Part shown: positions 15,759 to 22,300 of the stretch, piece after piece
How positions within the stretch are numbered: the stretch's first letter is position 1
Layout: every line of letters begins with the position of its first letter
Source: Candidatus Moranbacteria bacterium CG_4_9_14_3_um_filter_45_14
GTDB taxonomy: Bacteria; Patescibacteriota; Minisyncoccia; Moranbacterales; UBA1568
DNA length: 26,051 nucleotides
Direction: 5' to 3'
Assembly: GCA_002790675.1 (NCBI GenBank)
Contig: PFVP01000021.1
Coordinates: 1 to 26,051 of the forward strand
Translations under genes and position numbers: made by a program
Notes under the pieces: model-generated
Told to the model about the DNA's origin: nothing
The model's database searches: none
The model's input: only the letters and a program-made list of their open reading frames with translations

Positions 15759-16940
15759 TCATTTTCGGTCTATCAGGAAATGAGATAACTCTTCTAAGTG
15801 CTCCAAATAAGCCCTTTCTCCGAACATATCATCAGTTTGCTTTTGTATCAAGGAAGCTGAAAAAATATATTTTCCTTCGAAGAAATCCTGAAGATACTGC
15901 TGTAACATTTTTTCATCAGACGCGAGATAGCCATTCTCCCCATCAGTAATAATTTCACGAAATGCTCCTGTAATGAACCCAAAGAATGGCTTTCCGAAAC
16001 TCCCTGCTTCGAGTGCGAGGAGTCCGAAAGTTTCCGGAAGCGTCGAACCGCTCACGACGCAAGAAGTATGTCGCATCAGCACTTCCATTTGCTCTTTTGT
16101 TTGTTTCCCTAGGAACGTCACATACTCACTTTCTGATACTGTAAAGTTATTCTCACACTCACCAGCGAGCACCAATGGGATACGTAAAATTTCAAACATA
16201 CGTATCAAAGTATCCACGCCTTTTTCCTCCGAAATACTCCCTCCATAAAAAGCATACCTCTTTGTTTCTTTCATCACTGGGGAAATCTCCCCTGATTGTT
16301 TTGCGATGAAATGTGGTATGACAACCATTTTCGTTTCCTCCAAACCTGCCTGCACCAGAACATTTTTCACATAGAGACTCGGTACGACATACCTATCGAT
16401 ATTTTTTTCATAAAACCCCATCCACTCTTCCCAGTATTTCCTGAGCACGAGCAAGAGTCGTTTCCCAAAACCATACTTCTTCATAAAAAGAAATTTATAA
16501 TACTGTTTCCCTACTTCAGGATAGTAAACATCTCTATCCGGAGAAACGAGATTATAATCGTGCACTGTCATCATCATCGGAATACCGGCAGACTTGATCG
16601 GGCCTAAAATCGAAGGAGAAAGTTGATGATAGATATTGTGAAGATGTACGATATCTGGAGTGCAATCACAGAGAATCGCCTTCATTTTTCTTCGTGCTTC
16701 GAAAGACCAAAACAGCCTCCCCAATCCTATACATCTCTGAAGTAATGTCGAATCATTTTTATTATAACCGACATAACTCACCTGATACTTCGTGTCTTCT
16801 GAAACGCTTCCCTGCTTATAATCCATCGAAAAGACAGAGACTGTATGACCATTACGTTTCAAAAGCGAGATCACATCAAGAAAATGCCGTTCAGCACCAC
16901 GACGCAAATACGCGTATTTATTCACTTCAAGAATTTTCAT
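15759..16940 (-). CDS. Glycosyltransferase family 4 (GT-B fold)
   Basis: The 393-aa protein begins MKILEVNKYAYLRRGAERH, with the glycine loop of GT4 enzymes shifted to RRGAERHFLDV. It has HLHNIYHQLSPS, TVHDYNLVSPD, YGGSISEEKGVDTLI, and the donor-site EX7E motif in LPETFGLLALEAGSFG, then GENGYLASD. It likely adds a sugar to a surface glycan at the cytoplasmic face; specificity is unknown. Its ATG overlaps the stop of the O-antigen ligase gene (ATGA), so the two are translationally coupled. The AAGGA just upstream lies inside the ligase coding sequence. Confidence 0.92.
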   Translation of the reverse strand: MKILEVNKYAYLRRGAERHFLDVISLLKRNGHTVSVFSMDYKQGSVSEDTKYQVSYVGYNKNDSTLLQRCIGLGRLFWSFEARRKMKAILCDCTPDIVHLHNIYHQLSPSILGPIKSAGIPMMMTVHDYNLVSPDRDVYYPEVGKQYYKFLFMKKYGFGKRLLLVLRKYWEEWMGFYEKNIDRYVVPSLYVKNVLVQAGLEETKMVVIPHFIAKQSGEISPVMKETKRYAFYGGSISEEKGVDTLIRMFEILRIPLVLAGECENNFTVSESEYVTFLGKQTKEQMEVLMRHTSCVVSGSTLPETFGLLALEAGSFGKPFFGFITGAFREIITDGENGYLASDEKMLQQYLQDFFEGKYIFSASLIQKQTDDMFGERAYLEHLEELSHFLIDRK

Positions 16941-18418
16941 AACTTCCTTGTACCAACACTATTTTTCTTTACGAGGGAGAGAAGCGTATACATAAGACCG
17001 AGCGTAAACCAAAAGAAAATACCCAACAAATTTGTTTCCAAATATGGTTGCGCGAAAAAGACAATACTTTGATAGAAAACAATGGTAAGAAGAGCAATAC
17101 GAAGTGCAGAGAGAAACGGAAATACAGAAAACGCTTTCCATACTCTCCATACAAGAACACCAAAAAAAGAAAGAAACGTTATGAAACCAAGTATACCCAT
17201 TTGCACGAGAAGTGAAAGCCAAGAATTGTGAATGTTACGTATCTCCACAAAATCACGATAATCACCAGATTCTATTGGTATCCGGACACCGAATCCAAGA
17301 CCAAAAACTGGATTTTCTGACAGAGTAAAAAAGGCACTATCCCACGTCGATCCACGCCACGAAATACTGGTATCGGTATTACTTCCGATAGAAGAAAAGC
17401 GAATTGATACTGTTTCCACAAGAGAATACGTGAAATGACCGACAGTACTCGTTGGAAAAGTCAGTGTCAAAAAAAACGCTAAAGAAAAAAGAATCAAAAC
17501 AAAAGTCAATCCGATAGAGAACATTCTTTTTGCCCCTTGTCGAAGAGGTGTACTCAGAAGAAACGCGTACGAAAAGCAGAGCGCGCTAAACATTCCAATC
17601 CATATATGACGCATAAGTGATCCCAGGATACCAAACATAAAAGTGGCGAGCATCATCCAAAGGAAAGCACGATACCTACCTTTCGCCCAGAAAGTTTCTG
17701 TAACAAACAGTCCGAGGAATGCCAGTGAGAAATAAAATGCGTGCGGAAAAGCAAGGAGACGAATACCTCCTGTCGATAGCGGAGTAAATTCTGTCCATAA
17801 TCCTTCGCCACGGACGATACCGATAAAGAGAAAAATAATACCCACGATAACCGCAGAAAGAAAATAATTCACGAGTCGTTTTACATCTGATTCGTCCTCA
17901 AGAATAAGTGGCATCACAAAAAAAAGCATTCCATAAAACACATAGTTCTTCCACGTACTCACAGCCACAGAAATATCTTGACTCCCAAAACCTACAAAGC
18001 TCGCTCCTAAATATACTGATACTAAAATAAGAAAGAGAAAGAAAAAGACACGTATTATATCCAACGTCAAATGGACTTTCGTAGAGATCATCTTCATCAG
18101 CGCTCCCCCATACACACCGAAGAGGACGATATCGAGAGGATAGAGCTTCACGATATCTCTCCCAAATTGAAGTGCTTCCAGTGTGAAGAAACGTTCGAAG
18201 AGAACCGTCAGAAAAATAAGTCCGAATAATCCCGCCTTCGGATGGAGAAGCGAAGCGAAAAACATCGGCATCATCACAATCAGGAAATACCATGGTACAA
18301 AACCAAAAAATACTTTCGCCAAAGCAACGATGAAGAAACAAAAAACGATAAGGACAAACGCCTTATCATCAGTTGCCATTTTTTCCTTGATTTTCTGAAA
18401 GATGATATTCAAATCCAT
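16937..18418 (-). CDS. O-antigen ligase / polysaccharide polymerase family membrane protein
   Basis: The 493-aa protein has about ten to twelve membrane helices. Its large extracytoplasmic loop carries SISWRGSTWDSAFFTLSENP, VFGLGFGVRI and NIHNSWLSLLVQMGILGF, the conserved Arg/Trp/Pro-Gly and His-Asn pattern of the Wzy/WaaL (PF04932) family. Such proteins polymerise or transfer lipid-linked glycans on the outer face of the cytoplasmic membrane. In a cell probably lacking an outer membrane, glycan polymerisation or protein O-glycosylation is more likely than LPS ligation (inference). It is the first gene of a pair with the GT4 enzyme. No convincing promoter or SD was found upstream. Confidence 0.88.
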   Translation of the reverse strand: MDLNIIFQKIKEKMATDDKAFVLIVFCFFIVALAKVFFGFVPWYFLIVMMPMFFASLLHPKAGLFGLIFLTVLFERFFTLEALQFGRDIVKLYPLDIVLFGVYGGALMKMISTKVHLTLDIIRVFFFLFLILVSVYLGASFVGFGSQDISVAVSTWKNYVFYGMLFFVMPLILEDESDVKRLVNYFLSAVIVGIIFLFIGIVRGEGLWTEFTPLSTGGIRLLAFPHAFYFSLAFLGLFVTETFWAKGRYRAFLWMMLATFMFGILGSLMRHIWIGMFSALCFSYAFLLSTPLRQGAKRMFSIGLTFVLILFSLAFFLTLTFPTSTVGHFTYSLVETVSIRFSSIGSNTDTSISWRGSTWDSAFFTLSENPVFGLGFGVRIPIESGDYRDFVEIRNIHNSWLSLLVQMGILGFITFLSFFGVLVWRVWKAFSVFPFLSALRIALLTIVFYQSIVFFAQPYLETNLLGIFFWFTLGLMYTLLSLVKKNSVGTRKL

Positions 18419-18561
18419 AAAAGAAGTATGGTGTAATCTGATTTATTCTTCTACAAGAATGTTTAGAAAAAATTTAAAAAGTTTTGAGACAAACCCTGCC
18501 AAAGTAGTTTTGACAAATAGTTTCCTAAAAAACTTTCAAAATATTTTCTCTCTTTTCGATG

Positions 18562-18609
18562 AAAAAAGTGTGGCGGATTCTCCTGTCATTATTTCCAGGA
18601 AAATCCGCC
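18562..18609 (-). terminator. Intrinsic terminator of the lipoprotein gene
   Basis: GGCGGATT (18572-18579) pairs with AATCCGCC (18602-18609), and TCCTG (18581-18585) with CAGGA (18596-18600). On the minus strand the stem is followed by ACAC and T6. It starts 8 nt after the lipoprotein stop codon. Confidence 0.88.
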
Positions 18610-18616
18610 GACTTCG

Positions 18617-19513
18617 TTAGTACAGAACGCTCTGCTTTTTACCACAGAACATTCCGTTTTTGATTGCCCCTTCGTACTGTGCCTTCACGATACGGGCAAT
18701 CATGCCCTGATACCCCCGCTTCAGTTCGGACTGTTCATCCCAACCTTTATCAGAGGCATTGGCAGACACGAGCACATCAGAAGCTGCACCCATCGCTGTC
18801 GAGAACCAGCTGAGCGTTATCCCGAAATGGCCGTTGCCGACCAATTTCTCGGAGAACGAAAGCTCTGGATTCTCCCGAGCGACACTACGAACGAATTTCT
18901 CCGCAAGCGGTGTCCGGATGTCATACGGCAGTGCTTTCGTACGCACCGTATTCCACCCTGCGAACACTGCCGAGAGGCCGTTCTTGCCACCTGTCGCAAC
19001 TTGCTTCAATCGCGCCAGATCCATGCCACCCGAGAGCACCACCGATTTCCGGTAGGTGCTATCAGATGCGAGTTTCTCGGGTGTCTCCAAGGTGATTTCG
19101 TCACCGTAAAGATTGAACACTCGATTCATCCGCGTATCTGCGAACGCGCCCACGACTGGCTCATCGATATTTCCTTCAACGATGAACACGAGCCTAAGAG
19201 CACACTCGGCATAACCGGTGTACAGTGCTTGGGCAGGATATTCCTTTCCTGTTATTTTCCCAAATGCCATCGCGTTGTAACGCATCCGCAGTGGATGCAT
19301 CTCTCCAAACAGTGCGTCAGGGAAATTCCCGAGCACTGCAGAGAACTGTCCAGAACGGATAGCTTCCGTCTCCTTGATTCCGATAAAACTTATCGGGTCG
19401 AGGGAGACTTCCGTCTTCGTCCCTCCATCGTTCGCGACTGCCATGGTGTTACCACCAAGCGTCGCACAACCTGAGAGCAAAATTGCTGACAGGAAAAGTA
19501 TGATTCGCATCAT
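18617..19513 (-). CDS. Lipoprotein of unknown function
   Basis: From the ATG at 19513 the product is 298 aa. It begins with a lipoprotein signal (MMRIILFLSAILLSGC, lipobox LLSGC, lipidated Cys16) followed by ATLGGN. The rest is soluble, mixed alpha/beta, without a motif I recognise (ECALRLVFIVEGNIDEPVVG, GYQGMIARIVKAQYEGAIK). A perfect AGGAGG (19521-19526) 7 nt upstream fixes the start. An in-frame ATG at 19609 would add 32 residues but lacks SD and would hide the lipobox. It has its own strong promoter, a roughly 130-nt structured leader and a terminator, so it is monocistronic. By eye it is richer in G+C than the polysaccharide genes beside it, which suggests lateral origin. Confidence 0.82.
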   Translation of the reverse strand: MMRIILFLSAILLSGCATLGGNTMAVANDGGTKTEVSLDPISFIGIKETEAIRSGQFSAVLGNFPDALFGEMHPLRMRYNAMAFGKITGKEYPAQALYTGYAECALRLVFIVEGNIDEPVVGAFADTRMNRVFNLYGDEITLETPEKLASDSTYRKSVVLSGGMDLARLKQVATGGKNGLSAVFAGWNTVRTKALPYDIRTPLAEKFVRSVARENPELSFSEKLVGNGHFGITLSWFSTAMGAASDVLVSANASDKGWDEQSELKRGYQGMIARIVKAQYEGAIKNGMFCGKKQSVLY

Positions 19514-19570
19514 GATAACACCTCCTAAAAAATTGAAAAGAACAGACCTCGTGGCATCATTTCTGATACC

Positions 19571-19606
19571 GCGAGCAAAAGAAGAGATCACCCTTCTTCC
19601 GCTCGC
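19571..19606 (-). promoter_or_regulatory. Leader stem-loop of the lipoprotein gene
   Basis: GCGAGC (19571-19576) pairs with GCTCGC (19601-19606) and AAGAAG (19579-19584) with CTTCTT (19593-19598), separated by a symmetric 2x2 internal loop, with an 8-nt apical loop. It lies in the leader between promoter and SD. Confidence 0.55.
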
Positions 19607-19650
19607 CATACCATAAAATACCGATAAAATACTTTTATATGTAACTTTGT

Positions 19651-19679
19651 ATTATACTCCATTTTCGCATAAAAGTCAA
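19651..19679 (-). promoter_or_regulatory. Strong sigma70-type promoter for the lipoprotein gene
   Basis: Minus-strand -35 TTGACT (19674-19679) and -10 TATAAT (19651-19656, perfect) have a 17-bp spacer. The predicted start is near 19644, giving a leader of about 130 nt. The -35 abuts, and partly pairs within, the hairpin at 19678-19715. Confidence 0.85.
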
Positions 19680-19721
19680 GAGCCCACAGATTCCGTTTGG
19701 AAAATGTGGGCTCTTTTTTTT
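19678..19721. terminator. Strong hairpin with T8 on the plus strand
   Basis: AAGAGCCCACA (19678-19688) pairs with TGTGGGCTCTT (19705-19715); inside, TTCC pairs with GGAA. T8 (19714-19721) follows on the plus strand. On the minus strand the tail is only TTGACTTTTAT. By position it should end the minus-strand 124-aa gene, but the sequence is the better terminator on the plus strand, where no gene is upstream. A separate small hairpin GGCGAT/ATCGCC lies at 19722-19738. Confidence 0.75.
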
Positions 19722-19767
19722 GGCGATTATTCATCGCCTGGGTTTTGCCACAGCAGCTGGCCGTTTA

Positions 19768-20142
19768 TCAGCTCTTGACTTCAAGAGCACAACCGGCCTT
19801 GGATTTGCGGCACTCCTGCGTGACCCCGGTCATCTCGAAGCTGTTGCCAACCGGGGTGATCAGCAACCAACGGCCACTGGCGTCCTTGACTTGGAAGCGT
19901 GCGCCGTTCTCGGACACCTTACTGAGGACGCCGATACCGTTGCTCATGGGGGTCGAACGAATTCCTTGGTGCTGGAAATGCACCAGGGTAACCGCCGGGA
20001 TTCCCACGGTCGTGATGGTCACATCATCGCCAGCTTTGGTGGCCGTGATACTGCCACCTGCGACTGCGAATGTCTCCGCAGAAGCAACAGCAGAAATGGC
20101 AACCAAGGCGGTTGCGAGGGAGATGGAAAGAACTTTGTGCAT
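19768..20142 (-). CDS. Small secreted protein of unknown function
   Basis: From ATG 20142 the product is 124 aa. It has a proteobacterial-looking signal peptide (MHKVLSISLATALVAISAVA, cleavage after SAVASA, about residue 22). The mature protein is small and probably all beta (AVAGGSITATKAGDDVTITT, ARFQVKDASGRWLLITPVGN). Two cysteines near the C-terminus (ECRKSKAGC) may form a disulfide. AGGAGG (20147-20152) precedes the ATG by 4 nt. A GTG at 20187 would extend the frame but lies inside the leader palindrome and is unlikely. It is monocistronic with its own promoter. It looks G+C-rich and foreign compared with flanking polysaccharide genes. Confidence 0.82.
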   Translation of the reverse strand: MHKVLSISLATALVAISAVASAETFAVAGGSITATKAGDDVTITTVGIPAVTLVHFQHQGIRSTPMSNGIGVLSKVSENGARFQVKDASGRWLLITPVGNSFEMTGVTQECRKSKAGCALEVKS

Positions 20143-20171
20143 ATAACCTCCTATGGTTGCACGTTTCGATT

Positions 20172-20193
20172 CATTGAGTGTGGACACTCAATG
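20172..20193. promoter_or_regulatory. Perfect 10-bp inverted repeat in the leader of the 124-aa protein gene
   Basis: CATTGAGTGT and ACACTCAATG are separated by GG. The element lies about +22 to +43 from the predicted start and 20 nt upstream of the SD. It may be a repressor operator or a very stable leader hairpin. Confidence 0.7.
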
Positions 20194-20221
20194 GCCCACA
20201 AAGGAATTTTGTAGACCTTGT

Positions 20222-20250
20222 ATGCTACACCAAAAAATACTTTTTGTCAA
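20222..20250 (-). promoter_or_regulatory. Sigma70-type promoter for the 124-aa secreted protein gene
   Basis: Minus-strand -35 TTGACA (20245-20250, perfect) and -10 TAGCAT (20222-20227) have a 17-bp spacer. The predicted start is near 20215. Confidence 0.75.
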
Positions 20251-20398
20251 CCCTGTTAGAAACCCTTACTGTAAGCCACAAATTGAATGCTCTCTTGTTG
20301 AGAAGATGAAAAATATTTTTTTTACATTATAAAATATGAAAGATTTCTAACAAGGAAAGCCACCCATTTCTTTGCTTAAAAAGTATTAACTTCAAATG
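20251..20398. other. AT-rich intergenic stretch, nothing recognised
   Basis: This is the upstream half of the only gene-free region over 300 bases (20143-20567). It is A/T-rich with long T and A runs. I see no coding frame with an SD, no convincing extra promoter and no RNA gene. Confidence 0.5.
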
Positions 20399-20424
20399 TT
20401 CTTTATAAAAATTCTTTATAAAAA
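20399..20424. repeat. 13-bp perfect tandem duplication
   Basis: TTCTTTATAAAAA occurs twice in direct tandem. On the minus strand this places two T5 tracts after the terminator hairpin at 20429-20462, as if the U-tract had been duplicated. Confidence 0.8.
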
Positions 20425-20428
20425 GCGA

Positions 20429-20462
20429 AAGGGACGGCTATGCAATTGCACAGACGTCCCTT
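20429..20462 (-). terminator. Intrinsic terminator downstream of the LysM gene
   Basis: AAGGGACG and CGTCCCTT form an 8-bp stem; the loop contains the palindrome TGCAATTGCA. On the minus strand it is followed by TCGCTTTTT and then a second T5. It is about 105 nt after the LysM stop codon, so the transcript would have a long 3' tail. Confidence 0.7.
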
Positions 20463-20501
20463 CTTAAGATTTCGAAGCAAGTACTTCTTCTCTGCCAGGC
20501 C

Positions 20502-20527
20502 GGTATCGTCAACGCGATACCCTTTTT
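20502..20527 (+). terminator. Terminator-like hairpin with T5 on the plus strand
   Basis: GGTATCG and CGATACC pair around TCAACG and are followed on the plus strand by C and T5. On the minus strand it is only a 3'-tail hairpin of the LysM gene. No plus-strand gene precedes it. Confidence 0.5.
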
Positions 20528-20567
20528 ATACACCTTGGATCAGAAAGTCAGTCCTCACCAAACCACC

Positions 20568-22136
20568 CTAGTCAGGTGGCTTGGTCGCTTCTGTGGCGGG
20601 GATGAACTCGAGTTGAGCTCCCCTGTCATCAGCATCAGCTTCGCGAACCTTATTACCAAACTCGACACGAACGAATGCGCCAATGGTAGTCAGGTCCCGA
20701 GCAGACAACGGTTGGTTCAGCTGACTGACGCCAATCGGCAGGGTAATCTGTGGACCGAACATCAGCCAATTATCGTAACGGACTTCGTACGTTCCACGGA
20801 GCCAGTTTTGCTGATCCCAATTGGTATGTGCTACTCCGCCGATGAACCGCTGACGCCATTTGTTGTCCTGCGAGAGTTTCGTCTCGTAAAACCCCGAGAG
20901 GCTGAACGATCCACGATCCTGGACGGGTTGTCCAGCCCATGTCGAGTGTACTGTCTGTCCGAAGGACTTCCAGTATTCACCGATGAGGCCAGCGAGGTCA
21001 CCCTCTTTATTCAGCCGTTCGGTATAGCCACCATAGAGGCCGATTTTCTGACCTTTCTGGGTAAAGCTATAGCCAGATTCAGGGTTCGATCCCCACGACC
21101 GATCCGAGAGCCACCTGAGTTTCAAGTCAGCCGACGCCCGATTATTCCGGTCATTGATCCAGTTGCGTTGGACACCCACTTGGACACCGACACCTACTTC
21201 CTTACCACGGTAGTCAGATGCAAGCGAATGCCCCGAACCGTACATACCGTAGAGACCAGGACCGGCTTGCCATTCACCGTCTTTCCAGACATAGCAAATG
21301 TTTTCACCATAGAGCCAGTTGCCTTGATACACACGATTAGTGTATACCCCAGCACCAGCCTGCGCTTCACAGCGAGGCTTGCCTGACTTTTCCTCTTCCG
21401 TCATATGAAACGGCGAAAGAGAAGTTTCTGGCTCTGGCTCAACTGCGGGTGGCGGTGATGGCTGTACAAGTTCCTCCTCCTCCCGAGGAACGACCGGCTC
21501 AGACGGTTCAGGCTGAGACACGGACATCGGAACAGGGTTATCAAGCACCCAGTTACCGCAATTCCGCACCCAGTGGAGTTTCCTCCCTGTGGTGAGAACA
21601 TACGTCCGAGCCAAGACAACTACCGAATCCTTGATCCAGGCAGTGACCACATTGTGCTTGAAGGATACTCGTCCCTTCTCACAAAATGCCACTGCTGGAT
21701 AGTACTCTCCGGGCTGAAGGAATGTGTTTTGATGACTTTTTGACATCATCATCACACGGAGTTCCTCCTTCTCACTGTCCATAAGGCCAAGTTTTGCCCA
21801 AGCCTCTTCGCTTAGTGAGCTTTCAGACCTGCCACCACAATCCGTGAGTGGTGCACCACCGACACGTGTCCAACGGAACTCACCTGACTTCGCTCCCTTA
21901 ACAGTTGTAACACTGCTACGGGTGACGATACCAAGCTCAATCCGCTGTCTGACAAAAATCTTCGCGCAGTCTTTCAGGTTATTCGCCCGACATACTGCCT
22001 TCCAATCCTTGCCAGCGATCTTGCTTAGCGTATCACCGGCTTTCACCGTGTACACCTCCGCCTGTACATTTGCCATTCCGAAGAATGTACACAGGACCAT
22101 TACCACCATCAAGGTTGCAGTCATAAGTTTTTTCAT
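20568..22136 (-). CDS. Secreted LysM protein with beta-strand-rich C-terminal domain
   Basis: The 522-aa protein has a signal peptide (residues 1-26, ending MANVQA) and an N-terminal LysM domain (27-70, EVYTVKAGDTLSKIAGKDWK, with a cysteine pair). A middle domain (about 85-200) has further cysteines, and a proline/glutamate linker spans about 208-245. The C-terminal region (about 290-495) shows alternating aromatic/polar strands with glycine (GVGVQVGVQRNW, ASADLKLRWLSDRSWG, GSFSLSGFYETKLS, AFVRVEFGN). LysM binds peptidoglycan. The C-terminal pattern resembles an outer-membrane-type barrel, but it ends in an acidic tail instead of a terminal aromatic residue. AAGGAG (22143-22148) lies 6 nt before the ATG, and a small upstream ORF overlaps the start. 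Confidence 0.85.
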   Translation of the reverse strand: MKKLMTATLMVVMVLCTFFGMANVQAEVYTVKAGDTLSKIAGKDWKAVCRANNLKDCAKIFVRQRIELGIVTRSSVTTVKGAKSGEFRWTRVGGAPLTDCGGRSESSLSEEAWAKLGLMDSEKEELRVMMMSKSHQNTFLQPGEYYPAVAFCEKGRVSFKHNVVTAWIKDSVVVLARTYVLTTGRKLHWVRNCGNWVLDNPVPMSVSQPEPSEPVVPREEEELVQPSPPPAVEPEPETSLSPFHMTEEEKSGKPRCEAQAGAGVYTNRVYQGNWLYGENICYVWKDGEWQAGPGLYGMYGSGHSLASDYRGKEVGVGVQVGVQRNWINDRNNRASADLKLRWLSDRSWGSNPESGYSFTQKGQKIGLYGGYTERLNKEGDLAGLIGEYWKSFGQTVHSTWAGQPVQDRGSFSLSGFYETKLSQDNKWRQRFIGGVAHTNWDQQNWLRGTYEVRYDNWLMFGPQITLPIGVSQLNQPLSARDLTTIGAFVRVEFGNKVREADADDRGAQLEFIPATEATKPPD

Positions 22137-22204
22137 GACCTTCTCCTTCTCTGGTTGGTTGAAAAATAGGTCACCGTGTGGCGACCCAACTTGAGCTTAC
22201 TCAC
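22133..22204 (-). CDS. 23-codon upstream ORF coupled to the LysM gene
   Basis: A GTG at 22204 has an excellent SD (AAGGAGG, 22211-22217, 6 nt away) and opens 23 codons ending in TGA. The TGA overlaps the ATG of the LysM gene (ATGA). The peptide is basic, beginning MSKLKLGRHTVTYF and ending in a run of four arginines. It reads like a leader peptide that couples or regulates translation of the LysM protein. The SD of the LysM gene lies inside this ORF, so ribosome passage would expose or block it. It could also be a decayed remnant of an upstream gene. Confidence 0.5.
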   Translation of the reverse strand: MSKLKLGRHTVTYFSTNQRRRRS

Positions 22205-22259
22205 AGTAACCCTCCTTGTTGTTAAGAAACTGATAATCCAAAATAGACTATCTCGATTA

Positions 22260-22282
22260 CTCTTGATTTTTCATCTCAAGAG
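22260..22282. promoter_or_regulatory. Inverted repeat between the Wzz-like gene and the LysM leader
   Basis: CTCTTGA and TCAAGAG form a 7-bp perfect stem with a 9-nt loop. There is no T-run on the minus strand, so it is not an obvious terminator. It precedes the upstream ORF as a possible leader element. No clear promoter for the LysM gene was found, so it may be co-transcribed with the Wzz-like gene. Confidence 0.45.
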
Positions 22283-22300
22283 CAAAACGAGATATCCCAT

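Noticed and set aside
18827..19474. Plus-strand frame of 215 codons opposite the lipoprotein gene
   Set aside because: The Cys/His/Arg-rich composition is typical of an antisense shadow; the minus strand has lipobox, SD, promoter and terminator.
19514..19609. N-terminal extension of the lipoprotein from ATG 19609
   Set aside because: It would bury the lipobox 48 residues in and ignore the perfect AGGAGG next to ATG 19513.
20535..21386. Plus-strand frame of 283 codons opposite the LysM gene
   Set aside because: No SD or signal peptide; the minus frame has signal peptide, LysM and SD. The plus-strand hairpin at 20502-20527 lies upstream of it, not downstream.
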